DNA of 64,000 nucleotides from positions 3,472,001-3,536,000 of the forward strand of contig NZ_BLAV01000001.1 in NCBI RefSeq assembly GCF_009617875.1. The letters are read 5' to 3'. This document shows, one piece after another, positions 11,498 through 20,798 of the stretch. This stretch comes from Prolixibacter sp. NT017 (lineage in GTDB: Bacteria > Bacteroidota > Bacteroidia > Bacteroidales > Prolixibacteraceae). The position numbers and the translations under genes are program-made. The notes under the pieces were generated by a model. The model saw nothing but the letters and a program-made list of their open reading frames with translations, made no database searches and was not told the DNA's origin. Position 1 is the first letter of the stretch; the number at the start of each line of letters is the position of its first letter.

Positions 11498-12739
11498 TTA
11501 CGCCAATCTTTCCAACGCCTGCCGGATATCCGCTTTCAAGTCTTCAATATCTTCCAGGCCAACGCCAAGTCGAATCAGGGTATCCGGGATTTTAAATGAC
11601 TCTTTTGTCTCGTCTGACAAATCACAGTAAATGGTGGAGGAAGGATGGATTATCATCGATTTGTTGTCGCAGAAGTTGGTGCCTCGCCGAATTACCTTAA
11701 GGGCATCCATGAAATCGAAGCACTGCTTTTTACTTTTCAGCTCAATGGCGATCAGGCAACCCACCTTCGAGTTGAAATATCTCTCCGACAATTGATGATA
11801 GGGTGAAGTCTTCAGCGACGAATATTCCACGCGTTTAACCTTCTCCTGCTCCGAAAGCCATGAAGCCAGGTTGTGGGCATTTTCACAAATCCTATCGACG
11901 CGCAATGTCAGTGTTTCCAGCCCCAGCATCTGCAGCCAGGCATTTTGCGGCGATAAACAACATCCCAGGTTACTGAATAGCTCTTTCCGCAGTTTCTTCT
12001 CGAAAGCTGCGTTCCCATACAACTGGGAATTTTCCTGCAGCTTCGGGATGTATTGCCACTTATCCGACAGGTAAGTAAAAACTGCACCACCTATCGATGT
12101 AGCGCCACCGGAAATGAACTTGGTGGTCGACAACACCTCAATGTCGATGCCGTATTGATGACTTTGAAAGAGGTAGGGCGATAACAAACTGTTATCCACA
12201 ATGAGCAACACCTTCTTCTCTTTGGCGATTTCGGAAATCCGCTCAAAATCGAAAACAATCAGTTGCGGATTGGTGATGACTTCCAGGAAAATGGCACGCG
12301 TTTGCGCGTCGATGCTTAGTTCCACTTCATCAGGATTCTCCGGGTCGACAAATTTGACGTAAATGCCCAATGACTTGAGTGTCTTTGCAAAAAAAGAATA
12401 GGTATTGCCAAACAGGTATTTGCTCGCCACAATGTTGTCGCCAGTGTCGCAGATGGAAAGAATGGTTGACGAGATGGCTGCCATGCCCGAGCTCACGCTC
12501 AGGCTGCTTTGGGCATTGGCCAGCGACTTCAGCCGAACTTCCAGCTCCCGTACCGTTGGATTTGAAATTCGCGAATAAACGAAGGAATCACTCGCGCCCC
12601 GGAAAGCCTGTTCCACCGATGCTGAATCTTCAAAATCATAAGCTGCCGTTTGAAAAACAGGCGTTTTCAAACTTCTTACATCACTATGGTACGAATCCTT
12701 TTCGTCGCCATGAATCAACCGCGTATTTAATCCCTTCAT
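11498..12739 (-). CDS. PLP-dependent trans-sulfuration enzyme (Cys/Met metabolism family)
   Basis: The 413-residue protein belongs to the cystathionine gamma-synthase / O-acetylhomoserine sulfhydrylase / methionine gamma-lyase family. The PLP lysine is in STTKFISGG (about residue 208). The Tyr-Ser-Arg motif near the phosphate site (FVYSRISNPT, about 53-62) and SSGMAA (about 83-88) are present. Such enzymes move or release sulfur from homoserine or cysteine derivatives. The motif after the lysine (SGGATSIGG) differs from the GGH form common in MetY, so the exact reaction is left open. No other methionine gene is adjacent. Confidence 0.88.
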   Translation of the reverse strand: MKGLNTRLIHGDEKDSYHSDVRSLKTPVFQTAAYDFEDSASVEQAFRGASDSFVYSRISNPTVRELEVRLKSLANAQSSLSVSSGMAAISSTILSICDTGDNIVASKYLFGNTYSFFAKTLKSLGIYVKFVDPENPDEVELSIDAQTRAIFLEVITNPQLIVFDFERISEIAKEKKVLLIVDNSLLSPYLFQSHQYGIDIEVLSTTKFISGGATSIGGAVFTYLSDKWQYIPKLQENSQLYGNAAFEKKLRKELFSNLGCCLSPQNAWLQMLGLETLTLRVDRICENAHNLASWLSEQEKVKRVEYSSLKTSPYHQLSERYFNSKVGCLIAIELKSKKQCFDFMDALKVIRRGTNFCDNKSMIIHPSSTIYCDLSDETKESFKIPDTLIRLGVGLEDIEDLKADIRQALERLA

Positions 12740-12880
12740 AGGTCTGTTTATTCGTTTATCAATTGCTTTTCCAAACTATTCACCTAACGGTTGAAGGGAG
12801 TTTTTGTTGGATTTTGGGAGCAATTTTCTCCGGTAAGGACTACAAAAATCGAATAAGATAAACCTCTTTGCCTGTCTTTC

Positions 12881-13885
12881 CTATTCAAACAAACGAACAT
12901 TGTCAAACGAAAGATTGTAATTTCCGGCTTCGATACCATGAATGATTTCCACCACCTTATCATTGTAGGGGGTGGCGACATGGTACTCTCTCCCATATTG
13001 AGAGACCACTCCGTTAATGGCATCAACCTCTGTCGGCTTACCTTTTTCAAGGTCCTGAAGCATACTGGCCTTCAGCCTGGCATGTTTTCTCATCGCGATA
13101 GGAATAATCATGAAAGAAAACAGTTGTTTCAGCCGGTTGGTATAATCCAGCAACTTTCTCAAATCTCGCCCCTGGATAGGCTCCATTTGAATGCCTGCCG
13201 CATCCGCCACGGCAAAGCATTCCTTCATAACTGCCTGTATACATTTCCTCGACGCTTTGTTTCCGGCAGCCTCTCCAATCGTGCAGCCCAGAACAGTCGA
13301 CACACCACTAAATGCACTGTTTATTGCCAACTTCGACCATCGTGCTCCAACAAAATTGCGTTCGATATCCACCGTCCCCATCACTTCCAGTATCTCTTTT
13401 ATTTGATGCAATTTCTTCTCGTTTTGATGGGACAAAGCGCCAATACTAAACGTGAGACTATCGGGGATAGAAGTTAATTCGCTCACTCCATTTCCCAGTA
13501 AAGTGGCACCCCAGGCAATGGTACAACCAAAGGTCTTTCCTTTACCAATTACCTCGGCCACGGATAGTTCGGGGAAACCATTCTGCGCAGTACAAATAAT
13601 GCCATCGTCGCTGAGATAGCGGGCGATTTGTTGCACAACTTTTTTGTTCTCCTGCTGTTTGGTCAGCAGGAAGATGACGTCGTATTTTCCCGACATTTCT
13701 TCCGGTAGCAAAGCTTTTACCGGAACCGTCATGTCGATTGTACCGGTGATGTGAGCGCCGTTGGTCTTCATACCTTCCACATGCGCCCGGTTCCGATTGA
13801 TCAAATCCACATTCAGACCGGCCTTTGTCAAATAAGCCCCTATGACGGTTCCCAACGAACCGGCTCCATATATCGCTATTTTCAT
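12881..13885 (-). CDS. 2-dehydropantoate 2-reductase family protein (PanE/ApbA-like)
   Basis: The 334-residue protein starts with a Rossmann fold, with IAIYGAGSLGTVIGAYL matching GxGxxG, followed by the helical carboxyl domain of ketopantoate reductases that contains the family Lys and Asn/Glu positions. PanE uses NADPH to reduce ketopantoate for coenzyme A synthesis. No other pantothenate gene is nearby, and several paralogues of this family act on other 2-oxoacids, so the substrate is inferred. The gene is 141 bases upstream of the PLP enzyme on the same strand. Confidence 0.85.
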   Translation of the reverse strand: MKIAIYGAGSLGTVIGAYLTKAGLNVDLINRNRAHVEGMKTNGAHITGTIDMTVPVKALLPEEMSGKYDVIFLLTKQQENKKVVQQIARYLSDDGIICTAQNGFPELSVAEVIGKGKTFGCTIAWGATLLGNGVSELTSIPDSLTFSIGALSHQNEKKLHQIKEILEVMGTVDIERNFVGARWSKLAINSAFSGVSTVLGCTIGEAAGNKASRKCIQAVMKECFAVADAAGIQMEPIQGRDLRKLLDYTNRLKQLFSFMIIPIAMRKHARLKASMLQDLEKGKPTEVDAINGVVSQYGREYHVATPYNDKVVEIIHGIEAGNYNLSFDNVRLFE

Positions 13886-14078
13886 GTTCGTTTCAATTTT
13901 AACGAGGAGTTTGCTTTCTGCAAATTAGTTAAAATCAACTCGAAAACACGGTTGCATAAGGTGTGAGATTTCCTTTTTGAAAATTTTAACAGGCGTTACT
14001 AAGGCTGTCACCATTTGACCGGAGATTGCAATTGTTCTTTTAATAAGTGATTAATATGAAAATATTTCCTAAGATATA

Positions 14079-14108
14079 TTGTAGCTTTACTTCCACTGAT
14101 TAGTTTTG
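14079..14108 (+). promoter_or_regulatory. Promoter of the KAS III-like gene
   Basis: TTG (14079-14081), a 19-base spacer, then TAGTTTTG (14101-14108), a full match to the Bacteroidota pattern. The ATG follows 28 bases later. Confidence 0.75.
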
Positions 14109-14136
14109 TTGACATAGCATTAGATATTACCAGCCA

Positions 14137-15216
14137 ATGAAAAAGCGATATTCTATTATTAAAGGGTCAGGATGTTACATACCTGAAAAAAGAGTCGTAA
14201 ATGAAGATTTTCTGAATAATGATTTTTACGATTCTGAGGGAAATAAAATCAATACCCCGAACGAAGAGATAATTAAAAAATTCGAGAAAATCACAGAAAT
14301 CAAAGAGAGAAGGTATGTTACAGACGACCTGCAAACTTCTGATATTGCTTATTTTGCTGCGAAAGATGCTATCGTAAATTCGGGCATTGACAAAGAAAGT
14401 CTTGACTATATTATTGTCGCGCATAATTTCGGAGATGTACTAAGTAATAACCGAAAGTCGGATTTGGTTCCCAGTCTCGCAGCCCGGGTTAAAAACAAAT
14501 TAGGTATTGAAAACCCGGGAACCATATCATTTGATGTGCCTTTTGGCTGTCCCGGATGGCTTATGGGTATGATACAGGCTGATTATTTCCTGAGATCGGG
14601 AGACGCAAAAAGAGCTTTGATAATCGGGGCAGAAACTCTCTCCAGAGTATCCGATCCCCACGACAGGGACAGTATGATTTATTCCGACGGTGCTGGTGCG
14701 ACCATTTTGGAAGCGATTGAGAGTGATGAGCCTGTTGGAATTCTGGTCCATAGTTCCCGTTCCGATACACTAAATCATGCTTTTCTGCTTTGGATGGGCA
14801 AATCAAACAACCCGGATTACGAAGGAGACCAATTGTTCCTAAAAATGCACGGACGTAAATTATATGAATACGCGCTGAATACCGTTCCTTCGGTTGTGAA
14901 AGAAAGCCTGGAAAAAGCAAAAATTGAGTTGGAACAAGTAGATAAGGTGCTAATTCACCAGGCCAATGCCAAAATGGATGATGCCATACTGGCGCGGTTG
15001 TTTAAGCTCTTTCATAAAAAAGATATTCCCAAAGACATTATGCCAATGACCATTGCTGAACTAGGAAATAGTTCGGTGGCAACTGTTCCCACATTACTGA
15101 ACTTACTGCTCAACAATAAGTTACCGAACCAGAAGGTGACGAGTGGAAATATATTGGTGTTTGCTTCTGTTGGAGCGGGAATGAATATAAATTCGATGAT
15201 CTACAAAATGCCGTAG
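14137..15216 (+). CDS. 3-oxoacyl-ACP synthase III family protein (FabH-like)
   Basis: The 359-residue protein has the thiolase fold of KAS III enzymes, which condense an acyl-CoA with malonyl-ACP. The catalytic Cys lies in PFGCPGWLMG (about residue 138), His in LIHQANAKMD, and Asn in ELGNSSVATVP, giving the Cys-His-Asn triad. It is somewhat longer than FabH (about 320). It stands alone with its own promoter, not beside plsX or acpP, so it may be a second KAS III for a special acyl primer or a secondary product rather than the housekeeping enzyme (inference). Confidence 0.88.
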   Translation: MKKRYSIIKGSGCYIPEKRVVNEDFLNNDFYDSEGNKINTPNEEIIKKFEKITEIKERRYVTDDLQTSDIAYFAAKDAIVNSGIDKESLDYIIVAHNFGDVLSNNRKSDLVPSLAARVKNKLGIENPGTISFDVPFGCPGWLMGMIQADYFLRSGDAKRALIIGAETLSRVSDPHDRDSMIYSDGAGATILEAIESDEPVGILVHSSRSDTLNHAFLLWMGKSNNPDYEGDQLFLKMHGRKLYEYALNTVPSVVKESLEKAKIELEQVDKVLIHQANAKMDDAILARLFKLFHKKDIPKDIMPMTIAELGNSSVATVPTLLNLLLNNKLPNQKVTSGNILVFASVGAGMNINSMIYKMP

Positions 15217-15276
15217 TTATTACGGTTTTCGGTCTTTGGGGTTTCTTCCCGAATCTCAAGCCAACGGTAAATTGAG

Positions 15277-15918
15277 TTACTTTCTACCGCTGATATACAT
15301 CGCTTTGGATTTTGTTCCCAGGAACAGACTTTTCTGGATTTCAAAACCATTGTCGATAAGCAACTGTTCTACACTTTTTCGGGTTGTTTTTTCCTTTGTT
15401 GCTTCCGCAGAAGGTTTACCAAATGTTTTTAGGTAACGGATTCCCATGGCCAGCTTGTTAAAAAAACTCATGTCATCGATAGCAAAAGAGTTAATAATTA
15501 ATAGTCCACCGTCTTTCAGCACCCGCTTACTCTCCTGAATAGCCCGTCCCGCACTTCCTACAACATGAATCAGATTCGCCATGAAAACCGTGTCGAATAG
15601 TCCGTCTTCAAATTCAAGATTAAGGGCATCCGCTTTCCGGAACTCAACATTCTCCAGATTACCTCTTTTTTTCTTTGCAAAAGCGAGCATCTCATCCGAC
15701 AAATCGGTCGCAACAACATACTCTGCGTTTTTTTGCAGCGTTTCCGAGTACAACCCGGTTCCGCATCCCAGTTCCAACACTTTTCCGAGATTAGCCTCTC
15801 TCAATAATTCTTCGTGGGCCAAAAGAAGAACCTCGTCACCAACCACGTAACTTTGCATCTCTTCAAAACCTTCGGTAAACCGGCTCCAGTAAGTTTCTTT
15901 ATTTTCTCTTTCCATCAC
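15277..15918 (-). CDS. Class I SAM-dependent methyltransferase
   Basis: The 213-residue protein has motif I VLELGCGTGLYSETL (about 47-61), the acidic end of strand 2 (VVATDLSDEML), and motif post I/II DALNLEFEDGLFDTVFMANL. This is the Methyltransf_11-type fold that transfers a methyl group from S-adenosylmethionine. The substrate cannot be predicted; small metabolites, quinones or lipids are all methylated by such proteins. It converges on the KAS III-like gene with a 60-base gap, so no operon informs its role. Confidence 0.85.
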   Translation of the reverse strand: MMERENKETYWSRFTEGFEEMQSYVVGDEVLLLAHEELLREANLGKVLELGCGTGLYSETLQKNAEYVVATDLSDEMLAFAKKKRGNLENVEFRKADALNLEFEDGLFDTVFMANLIHVVGSAGRAIQESKRVLKDGGLLIINSFAIDDMSFFNKLAMGIRYLKTFGKPSAEATKEKTTRKSVEQLLIDNGFEIQKSLFLGTKSKAMYISGRK

Positions 15919-16041
15919 CCCTACGTTGGCTAGTGTATAAAACAGCTATGTCCGTGTTAGTCATTGCAATGAGTTTTCAGCCTAGCAATATCTGAGGGCA
16001 TTGTGACTGTTTGTACAAGTTATGGAAAGTGTATACAAATT

Positions 16042-16072
16042 AAAAGAGCGTCCCGGGCGGGACGCTCTTTTG
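16042..16072. terminator. Strong bidirectional terminator
   Basis: AAAAGAGCGTCCCG (16042-16055) pairs perfectly with CGGGACGCTCTTTT (16058-16071). It lies 25 bases past the stop of the minus-strand coiled-coil lipoprotein gene and ends that transcript. Confidence 0.9.
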
Positions 16073-16096
16073 AGAACCAATCTTAAAACCTAATAA

Positions 16097-16966
16097 TTAT
16101 CTTTCAGCCACGACCAAATACTTGGAAGCTTTCCAGAACTCTTCAGGGTTTGTAATCGTGATGGCTTCAACTTCGTTGTCTTTCTGCTCGATTTTGTACG
16201 AATCAGCAGGATGTGCTGTTACCATGTTGATTTTTCTCCCACTCACCGGAATCGTAGTCGTCTTGGTGATATCGATTGCCGTAAATTTCGACGGATCGAT
16301 TTGGTCGTTTAACTTGTTTGTCCTTCCGATTCCCAGTAAGCCTCCTGTGGCTGAAATGACATGCTGATCCCTCAGCTCCTTTGTCGTACCGATTACGTAA
16401 TAAGCGGTATGAAGTCTATCTGTCTTTTCGTTCAATAATTTCTCTTGCATCGAATTCTGAGACGACAGTGTGCTAACAGTGTCGTTCAACTGTGCTACCT
16501 GTCCGTTCAGATTGTCAACTTTTCCGTTCAGTTCAGTAACCTGAGCAGTCAAATTAGCAATCGACTCCTCTTTTTCCTGAATCTGCTTTTGCAGACTTGC
16601 GGTCAATTTTTTCAGTTTCGAGTTGCGGTACCAACTGTTTTTCAGTTTCTTGTTCAGGTCGGCCAGCTCTGCCTTGTTTTTGTCCAGCAGATTTTTCACC
16701 AAACTCAAATCGTTCATTACCTGAGTCTTTGAATCAGCCGTCTGCTCCCCTGCAGCCTGTACCGAAATCAACTTTTCTTTAACTTTGATGGAATCGAGGT
16801 TGGCTGCAATAGACTGAAATGACTCAACAAAATCGTTGATGGTAGAGTCACGTTTCTGTGCTATTTGGGTCAATTGTGCATTCTCTTCCTTCAACTTCTT
16901 TAGCTCCTTCTGATTACATGCCGTAAAAAAAGGCAACACGAGCAAAATAATAGCTAACTTTCTCAT
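16097..16966 (-). CDS. Coiled-coil lipoprotein, unknown function
   Basis: The 289-residue protein begins with a lipoprotein signal (LLVLPFFTACNQ; lipidated Cys about residue 17). Residues about 20-185 are long heptad-rich coiled coil, including near-repeats such as LNGKVDNLNGQVAQLN. A compact carboxyl domain of about 100 residues follows. The likely site is the periplasmic face of a membrane. A long coiled coil joined to a small globular domain suits a spacer or scaffold role, but no known domain is recognised. The region upstream of the start holds a cluster of TGTGG/CCACA palindromes. Confidence 0.75.
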   Translation of the reverse strand: MRKLAIILLVLPFFTACNQKELKKLKEENAQLTQIAQKRDSTINDFVESFQSIAANLDSIKVKEKLISVQAAGEQTADSKTQVMNDLSLVKNLLDKNKAELADLNKKLKNSWYRNSKLKKLTASLQKQIQEKEESIANLTAQVTELNGKVDNLNGQVAQLNDTVSTLSSQNSMQEKLLNEKTDRLHTAYYVIGTTKELRDQHVISATGGLLGIGRTNKLNDQIDPSKFTAIDITKTTTIPVSGRKINMVTAHPADSYKIEQKDNEVEAITITNPEEFWKASKYLVVAER

Positions 16967-17161
16967 TTCTCTTTTCTCTTTCGTTTTCGTCCAATAATTA
17001 ATTTCAAATCACCTGCTAACTATTAAGGGAATACTGTGCCAAAATTCTTTGACAGGAATTCCAATACAGACAACAAGTCACAAACCGCTAAAAATCAGAA
17101 GGAAAAGAGAACAGAGAATTTTACCAGAAAAAAATCCGGGTCTACCATATTCTACAAGGGC

Positions 17162-17220
17162 TGTGGGACAAATTCCACACTTTGTGGAATCGAATTCCAC
17201 AAATTTGTTGCCCTTCCACA
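17162..17220. repeat. Cluster of interleaved TGTGGAAT/ATTCCACA palindromes
   Basis: ATTCCACA (17172-17179), TGTGGAAT (17183-17190) and ATTCCACA (17194-17201) alternate. The last two extend to a 10-bp stem, TTTGTGGAAT with ATTCCACAAA around CGA. TGTGG at 17162 and CCACA at 17216 add outer half-sites. The cluster lies 3' of hydE and about 200 bases 5' of the coiled-coil lipoprotein gene. It could be a regulator binding array or alternative RNA hairpins. Confidence 0.6.
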
Positions 17221-17251
17221 GTTTGCCACACTTGAATAAAAATGCTGGATA

Positions 17252-18346
17252 TTAACGGGAGGAAGCTTTTACCCGCTTTTGGAAATGTTTGGAGTCACCC
17301 CATTTGCCATAGCCGATTTCTCCTTCCGCCAATGCGATGCGGGCATCAAGACAGCCCTTACATTGTTCGGGCTCTTCGTCAACGCAGGGTTTGTTTTGGT
17401 AAAGGGCATAATCGTTTCGATACAACCCGGGCGTGATGTTTGGCATGATAATGTTAGCCCCAACTTTCACCGCTTTTTCGCGCCCCAGCGGGTCGATGGC
17501 CTGCAATGCTGTTGCCGCCGCAATGTTAATGTCGGGCATCAGTAAGCGCAAAACGGCAACCATCTTCAGCGATAAATCGAACCGTTGCTGCAATGGCATG
17601 AGTGTTTCCCTGTAGGAATACAAGGGGGTTTCGGCATGCTCGAGGTATGGACCCATCCCCACCATGTCGATATCAAAAGTTTTGAAGAAAAACAGGTCGT
17701 CTGCCAGGTTTTCGAGCGTTTGGAAAGGGAGCCCAATCATTACGCCGGTTCCGGTTTGATAGCCTGTTTCCTTCAACGAACGCAGGCAAGCTAAGCGAGT
17801 GTCGAAATCGTGCAACTCGTCGTTGGGATGTATTTTCCGGTACAGTTCGGGTGTTGATGATTCGATTCGCAACAGGTAGCGGTGTGCACCGGCTTCAAAC
17901 CAGCGACGATACACTTCAGGAGACTGTTCGCCTAACGATATGGTAATACCCAACTCACCGTTGCTTAGTTTTTTGATTTCCCGCAACAGGTTTTCCACCC
18001 GGTCGGCGAAAGCCGGTGATGCCAGTTCCCCCGATTGCAATACCAGCGAGCCATATTGATTTTCCCACGCAAAACGGGCTGCTGCCAGAATCTCCTCATC
18101 CGACAAATTGTAGCGTTTTACCTCATCGTTGTCCTTGCGAATACCACAATAGTAGCAGTTCTTGCCACACACATTCGAGAACTCGACCAAGCCGCGGAAA
18201 TACACTTCTGATCCGGTATTCACGGCTTTCACTTCAGCCGCTTTTCGAAAAAGCAAGGTCTTCTCCTCTCCTTCTAGCGAAAGCAGACAGACAATATCCT
18301 CACGGGAAAATTCGGACTGTGCTAATATGTTGTTAATATCATTCAT
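17252..18346 (-). CDS. hydE: [FeFe]-hydrogenase maturation radical SAM enzyme HydE
   Basis: HydE acts with HydG and HydF in building the H-cluster and works on the HydG-made iron synthon. The 364-residue protein has the radical SAM motif CGKNCYYC (Cys60, 64, 67) and a second CX7CX2C motif (Cys321, 329, 332), which in HydE binds an auxiliary cluster that is not essential. Length is typical. It is encoded 13.6 kb from hydG, on the opposite strand, and is divergent from an AmrS-like radical SAM gene with a 149-base gap. Confidence 0.95.
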   Translation of the reverse strand: MNDINNILAQSEFSREDIVCLLSLEGEEKTLLFRKAAEVKAVNTGSEVYFRGLVEFSNVCGKNCYYCGIRKDNDEVKRYNLSDEEILAAARFAWENQYGSLVLQSGELASPAFADRVENLLREIKKLSNGELGITISLGEQSPEVYRRWFEAGAHRYLLRIESSTPELYRKIHPNDELHDFDTRLACLRSLKETGYQTGTGVMIGLPFQTLENLADDLFFFKTFDIDMVGMGPYLEHAETPLYSYRETLMPLQQRFDLSLKMVAVLRLLMPDINIAAATALQAIDPLGREKAVKVGANIIMPNITPGLYRNDYALYQNKPCVDEEPEQCKGCLDARIALAEGEIGYGKWGDSKHFQKRVKASSR

Positions 18347-18495
18347 GGTTGCGGTGCGGTAAAAATACCATATTCTTTGATATCAGGACATGATTTTCTT
18401 CCGGCAAGTTCATGAGAAGAAATCATACGTTCTGCACACCACAGTGCGCCTCATTGAACTACCTGAGAGTCTGAATTGTTGATAGGGCGTGACAA

Positions 18496-19521
18496 ATGCA
18501 AAAACCATCCCCCATGAAGAATGCATTGTACTACGATAGGGTCGGGCAGAATATTGTCCGGTGTAAATTGTGTCCTCACTACTGCGTTATCAACGAAGGA
18601 AAGCGCGGGGCCTGCCGGGTGCGGAAGAACGTGGGCGGAGACTTGTATACCGAAATTTTTGAAAAGGTAGCCGCATACGGTTCCGATCCCATCGAGAAGA
18701 AACCTCTTTATCACTTTTATCCCGGAAGCAAAATTTTATCAATCGGTACCATCGGTTGTAACCTGAAATGCTCGTTTTGCCAAAATTACCGTATTTCTCA
18801 GGTATCGCCCGACGAGTTTGACAACTTTAAATTGTTCTCTACCGAAGAATTGGTGCAAATTGCGTTGAATGACGAAAATAATTTGGGGGTTGCTTTTACA
18901 TATAGTGAGCCCGGAATTGCCTATGAGTACATGTATGAAATCGCCAAAGGGGCACTGAATACCCGGCTGAAAACTGTGATGGTGACCAATGGTTACATTA
19001 ACAAGGCTCCGCTTCTGAGACTCTTACCCTATATCGATGCGTTCAATGTTGACCTGAAAGCGTTCTCGGAGAATTTCTACCACAAAATGACACATGCCAA
19101 ACTGGAGCCGGTCAAAAACAGTATCCGCATCATTGCGCAATCCGAGAGCCACCTGGAGTTGACCAACCTGGTGATTCCCGGCATGAATGACGATTACGAA
19201 GAATTTGAAGAAATGGTTCGCTGGATAGCCGACGAAACCGGCAAAGATACACCTCTGCACCTCTCCCGTTATTTCCCGGCATTTAAACAGAACCTCGCTG
19301 CCACTCCGGTCAATACGTTGCTCGATTTGTTCGAGATCGCGGTTCGACATTTGAATTACGTCTACCTTGGAAATCTGGCAGATACCCGTCGCAGCTCTAC
19401 CTTTTGCAGTAAATGTCACCAGCGGGTCATCGACCGTTCCGGATATTACACCGAGATTTCCGGGCTGGACAAAAAGGGAAATTGTACCAACTGCCATCAC
19501 CACATCATCGATAACATTTAA
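18496..19521 (+). CDS. amrS: AmmeMemoRadiSam-system radical SAM protein (AmrS, PflA-like)
   Basis: The 341-residue protein has a leading CHYCVINEGKRGACRVR-like segment (Cys after LCPHY and in GAC) and the radical SAM motif CNLKCSFC (about residues 88-95), followed by a PflA-like half barrel. A late group of cysteines (CSKC and CTNC near the end) could bind metal. The family is named for co-occurrence with AMMECR1 and Memo proteins; neither is visible nearby, and the biochemical role is unclear. Its neighbour across the divergent promoter region is hydE, which may be chance. A start 18 bases downstream (18514) is also possible. Confidence 0.85.
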   Translation: MQKPSPMKNALYYDRVGQNIVRCKLCPHYCVINEGKRGACRVRKNVGGDLYTEIFEKVAAYGSDPIEKKPLYHFYPGSKILSIGTIGCNLKCSFCQNYRISQVSPDEFDNFKLFSTEELVQIALNDENNLGVAFTYSEPGIAYEYMYEIAKGALNTRLKTVMVTNGYINKAPLLRLLPYIDAFNVDLKAFSENFYHKMTHAKLEPVKNSIRIIAQSESHLELTNLVIPGMNDDYEEFEEMVRWIADETGKDTPLHLSRYFPAFKQNLAATPVNTLLDLFEIAVRHLNYVYLGNLADTRRSSTFCSKCHQRVIDRSGYYTEISGLDKKGNCTNCHHHIIDNI

Positions 19522-19552
19522 GGTCAGCGCTCACTCAGTCCATTTTCATTCG

Positions 19553-19583
19553 TTGTTCAATTCTTTTAAAAAGAATACCTTTG
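19553..19583 (+). promoter_or_regulatory. Promoter of mnmA
   Basis: TTG (19553-19555), a 20-base spacer, then TACCTTTG (19576-19583). The ATG at 19602 is 18 bases past the -7 box. Confidence 0.75.
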
Positions 19584-19601
19584 CGCTGATTTTTATTACG
19601 C

Positions 19602-20783
19602 ATGAAGGAAAAAGTTGTAGTCGGATTATCGGGCGGCGTCGATTCGAGCGTTGCCGCATACCTCCTCAAACAGCAGGGGTACGAAGTGATTGGTGTGTTC
19701 ATGATTAACTGGAAAGAACGTACCGGAACCCTTACATCGAGTTGTACCTGGGAAGATGATATCACCTTTGCAGAAATGATTGCCAAAAAGCTGGATATCC
19801 CTTTCCATGTGGTCGATTTGTCGGATTTCTACCGGAAACGGGTGGTTGATTATATGTTCGAAGAGTACGGGAAAGGCCACACACCCAACCCGGACGTGCT
19901 TTGCAACCGCGAGATTAAGTTCGACATGTTCATGGAGAAAGCGCTGGAACTTGGTGCCGACTATGTAGCTACCGGACATTACTGCCGCAAAGCTGACGTG
20001 GAGAAAGATGGTAAAACATATTATCGTTTGCTCGCTGGCTCCGATCCCAACAAAGACCAGAGTTATTTCCTGTGCCAGCTTAACCAGGAGCAGCTAGCCA
20101 AATCGATGTTCCCGATAGGACATTTGATGAAACCCGAAGTGCGCGAAATTGCCCGTGAACAGGGATTGATAACGGCTGAGCGCAAAGATTCGCAGGGAAT
20201 TTGTTTTGTGGGAAAAGTGGACTTACCCGTTTTCCTTCAGCAAAAGCTGGAACCGAAAAAAGGCAACGTGATTGAAATCCCGGCCGATTTTATGGCCCGG
20301 AAAAAGGATGTGGAGAAAACGCCGGACAATTTTAAAAAGCTGTGCTATGCTTTTCCCTACAAACCCTGGAACGGAAAAGTAATCGGCGAGCATAACGGTG
20401 CCCAGTTTTATACCATCGGGCAACGAAAAGGCCTGAATATTGGCGGCTATGCTGAACCACTATTCGTCTTGGCGACCGACATTAATCGGAATATCATATA
20501 CGTAGGCGAAGGAAAATCGCATCCTGGCTTGTACCGCCCCGGATTATTCGTTCCCAAAGAAGATATCCACTGGATCAGGCCCGATTTGGAAATTCCGGTC
20601 GGAGATGAAAAAGATTTCCTCTTCCGGATACGTTATCGCCAGCCGCTCGAAAAAGGACGAATGTACATGCGGGAGGAAGGTCTCTACGTCGTATTCGAAG
20701 AGGAACAACGCGGTATCACCGCCGGTCAGTTTGTGGCCTGGTACACCGGTGACGAGCAGATTGGTTCAGGGGTAATCTACTGA
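19602..20783 (+). CDS. mnmA: tRNA-specific 2-thiouridylase MnmA
   Basis: MnmA makes 2-thiouridine at position 34 of tRNAs for Glu, Gln and Lys, using ATP to activate the base. The 393-residue protein has the PP-loop GLSGGVDSS (residues 8-16), the first catalytic Cys in PDVLCNREIKF (about 102) and the second in SQGICFVGKVD (about 202). The carboxyl barrel domain ends in the GGYAEPLF and GQFVAWY regions typical of the family. Length is usual. It has its own promoter and runs convergently into the UbiD-family gene with only 15 bases between stops. Confidence 0.96.
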   Translation: MKEKVVVGLSGGVDSSVAAYLLKQQGYEVIGVFMINWKERTGTLTSSCTWEDDITFAEMIAKKLDIPFHVVDLSDFYRKRVVDYMFEEYGKGHTPNPDVLCNREIKFDMFMEKALELGADYVATGHYCRKADVEKDGKTYYRLLAGSDPNKDQSYFLCQLNQEQLAKSMFPIGHLMKPEVREIAREQGLITAERKDSQGICFVGKVDLPVFLQQKLEPKKGNVIEIPADFMARKKDVEKTPDNFKKLCYAFPYKPWNGKVIGEHNGAQFYTIGQRKGLNIGGYAEPLFVLATDINRNIIYVGEGKSHPGLYRPGLFVPKEDIHWIRPDLEIPVGDEKDFLFRIRYRQPLEKGRMYMREEGLYVVFEEEQRGITAGQFVAWYTGDEQIGSGVIY

Positions 20784-20798
20784 GCTCAATTCCAAAAA

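Noticed and set aside
17252..18346. BioB or ThiH instead of HydE
   Set aside because: The CX3CX2C motif together with CX7CX2C at 321-332 and the presence of hydA and hydG support HydE.
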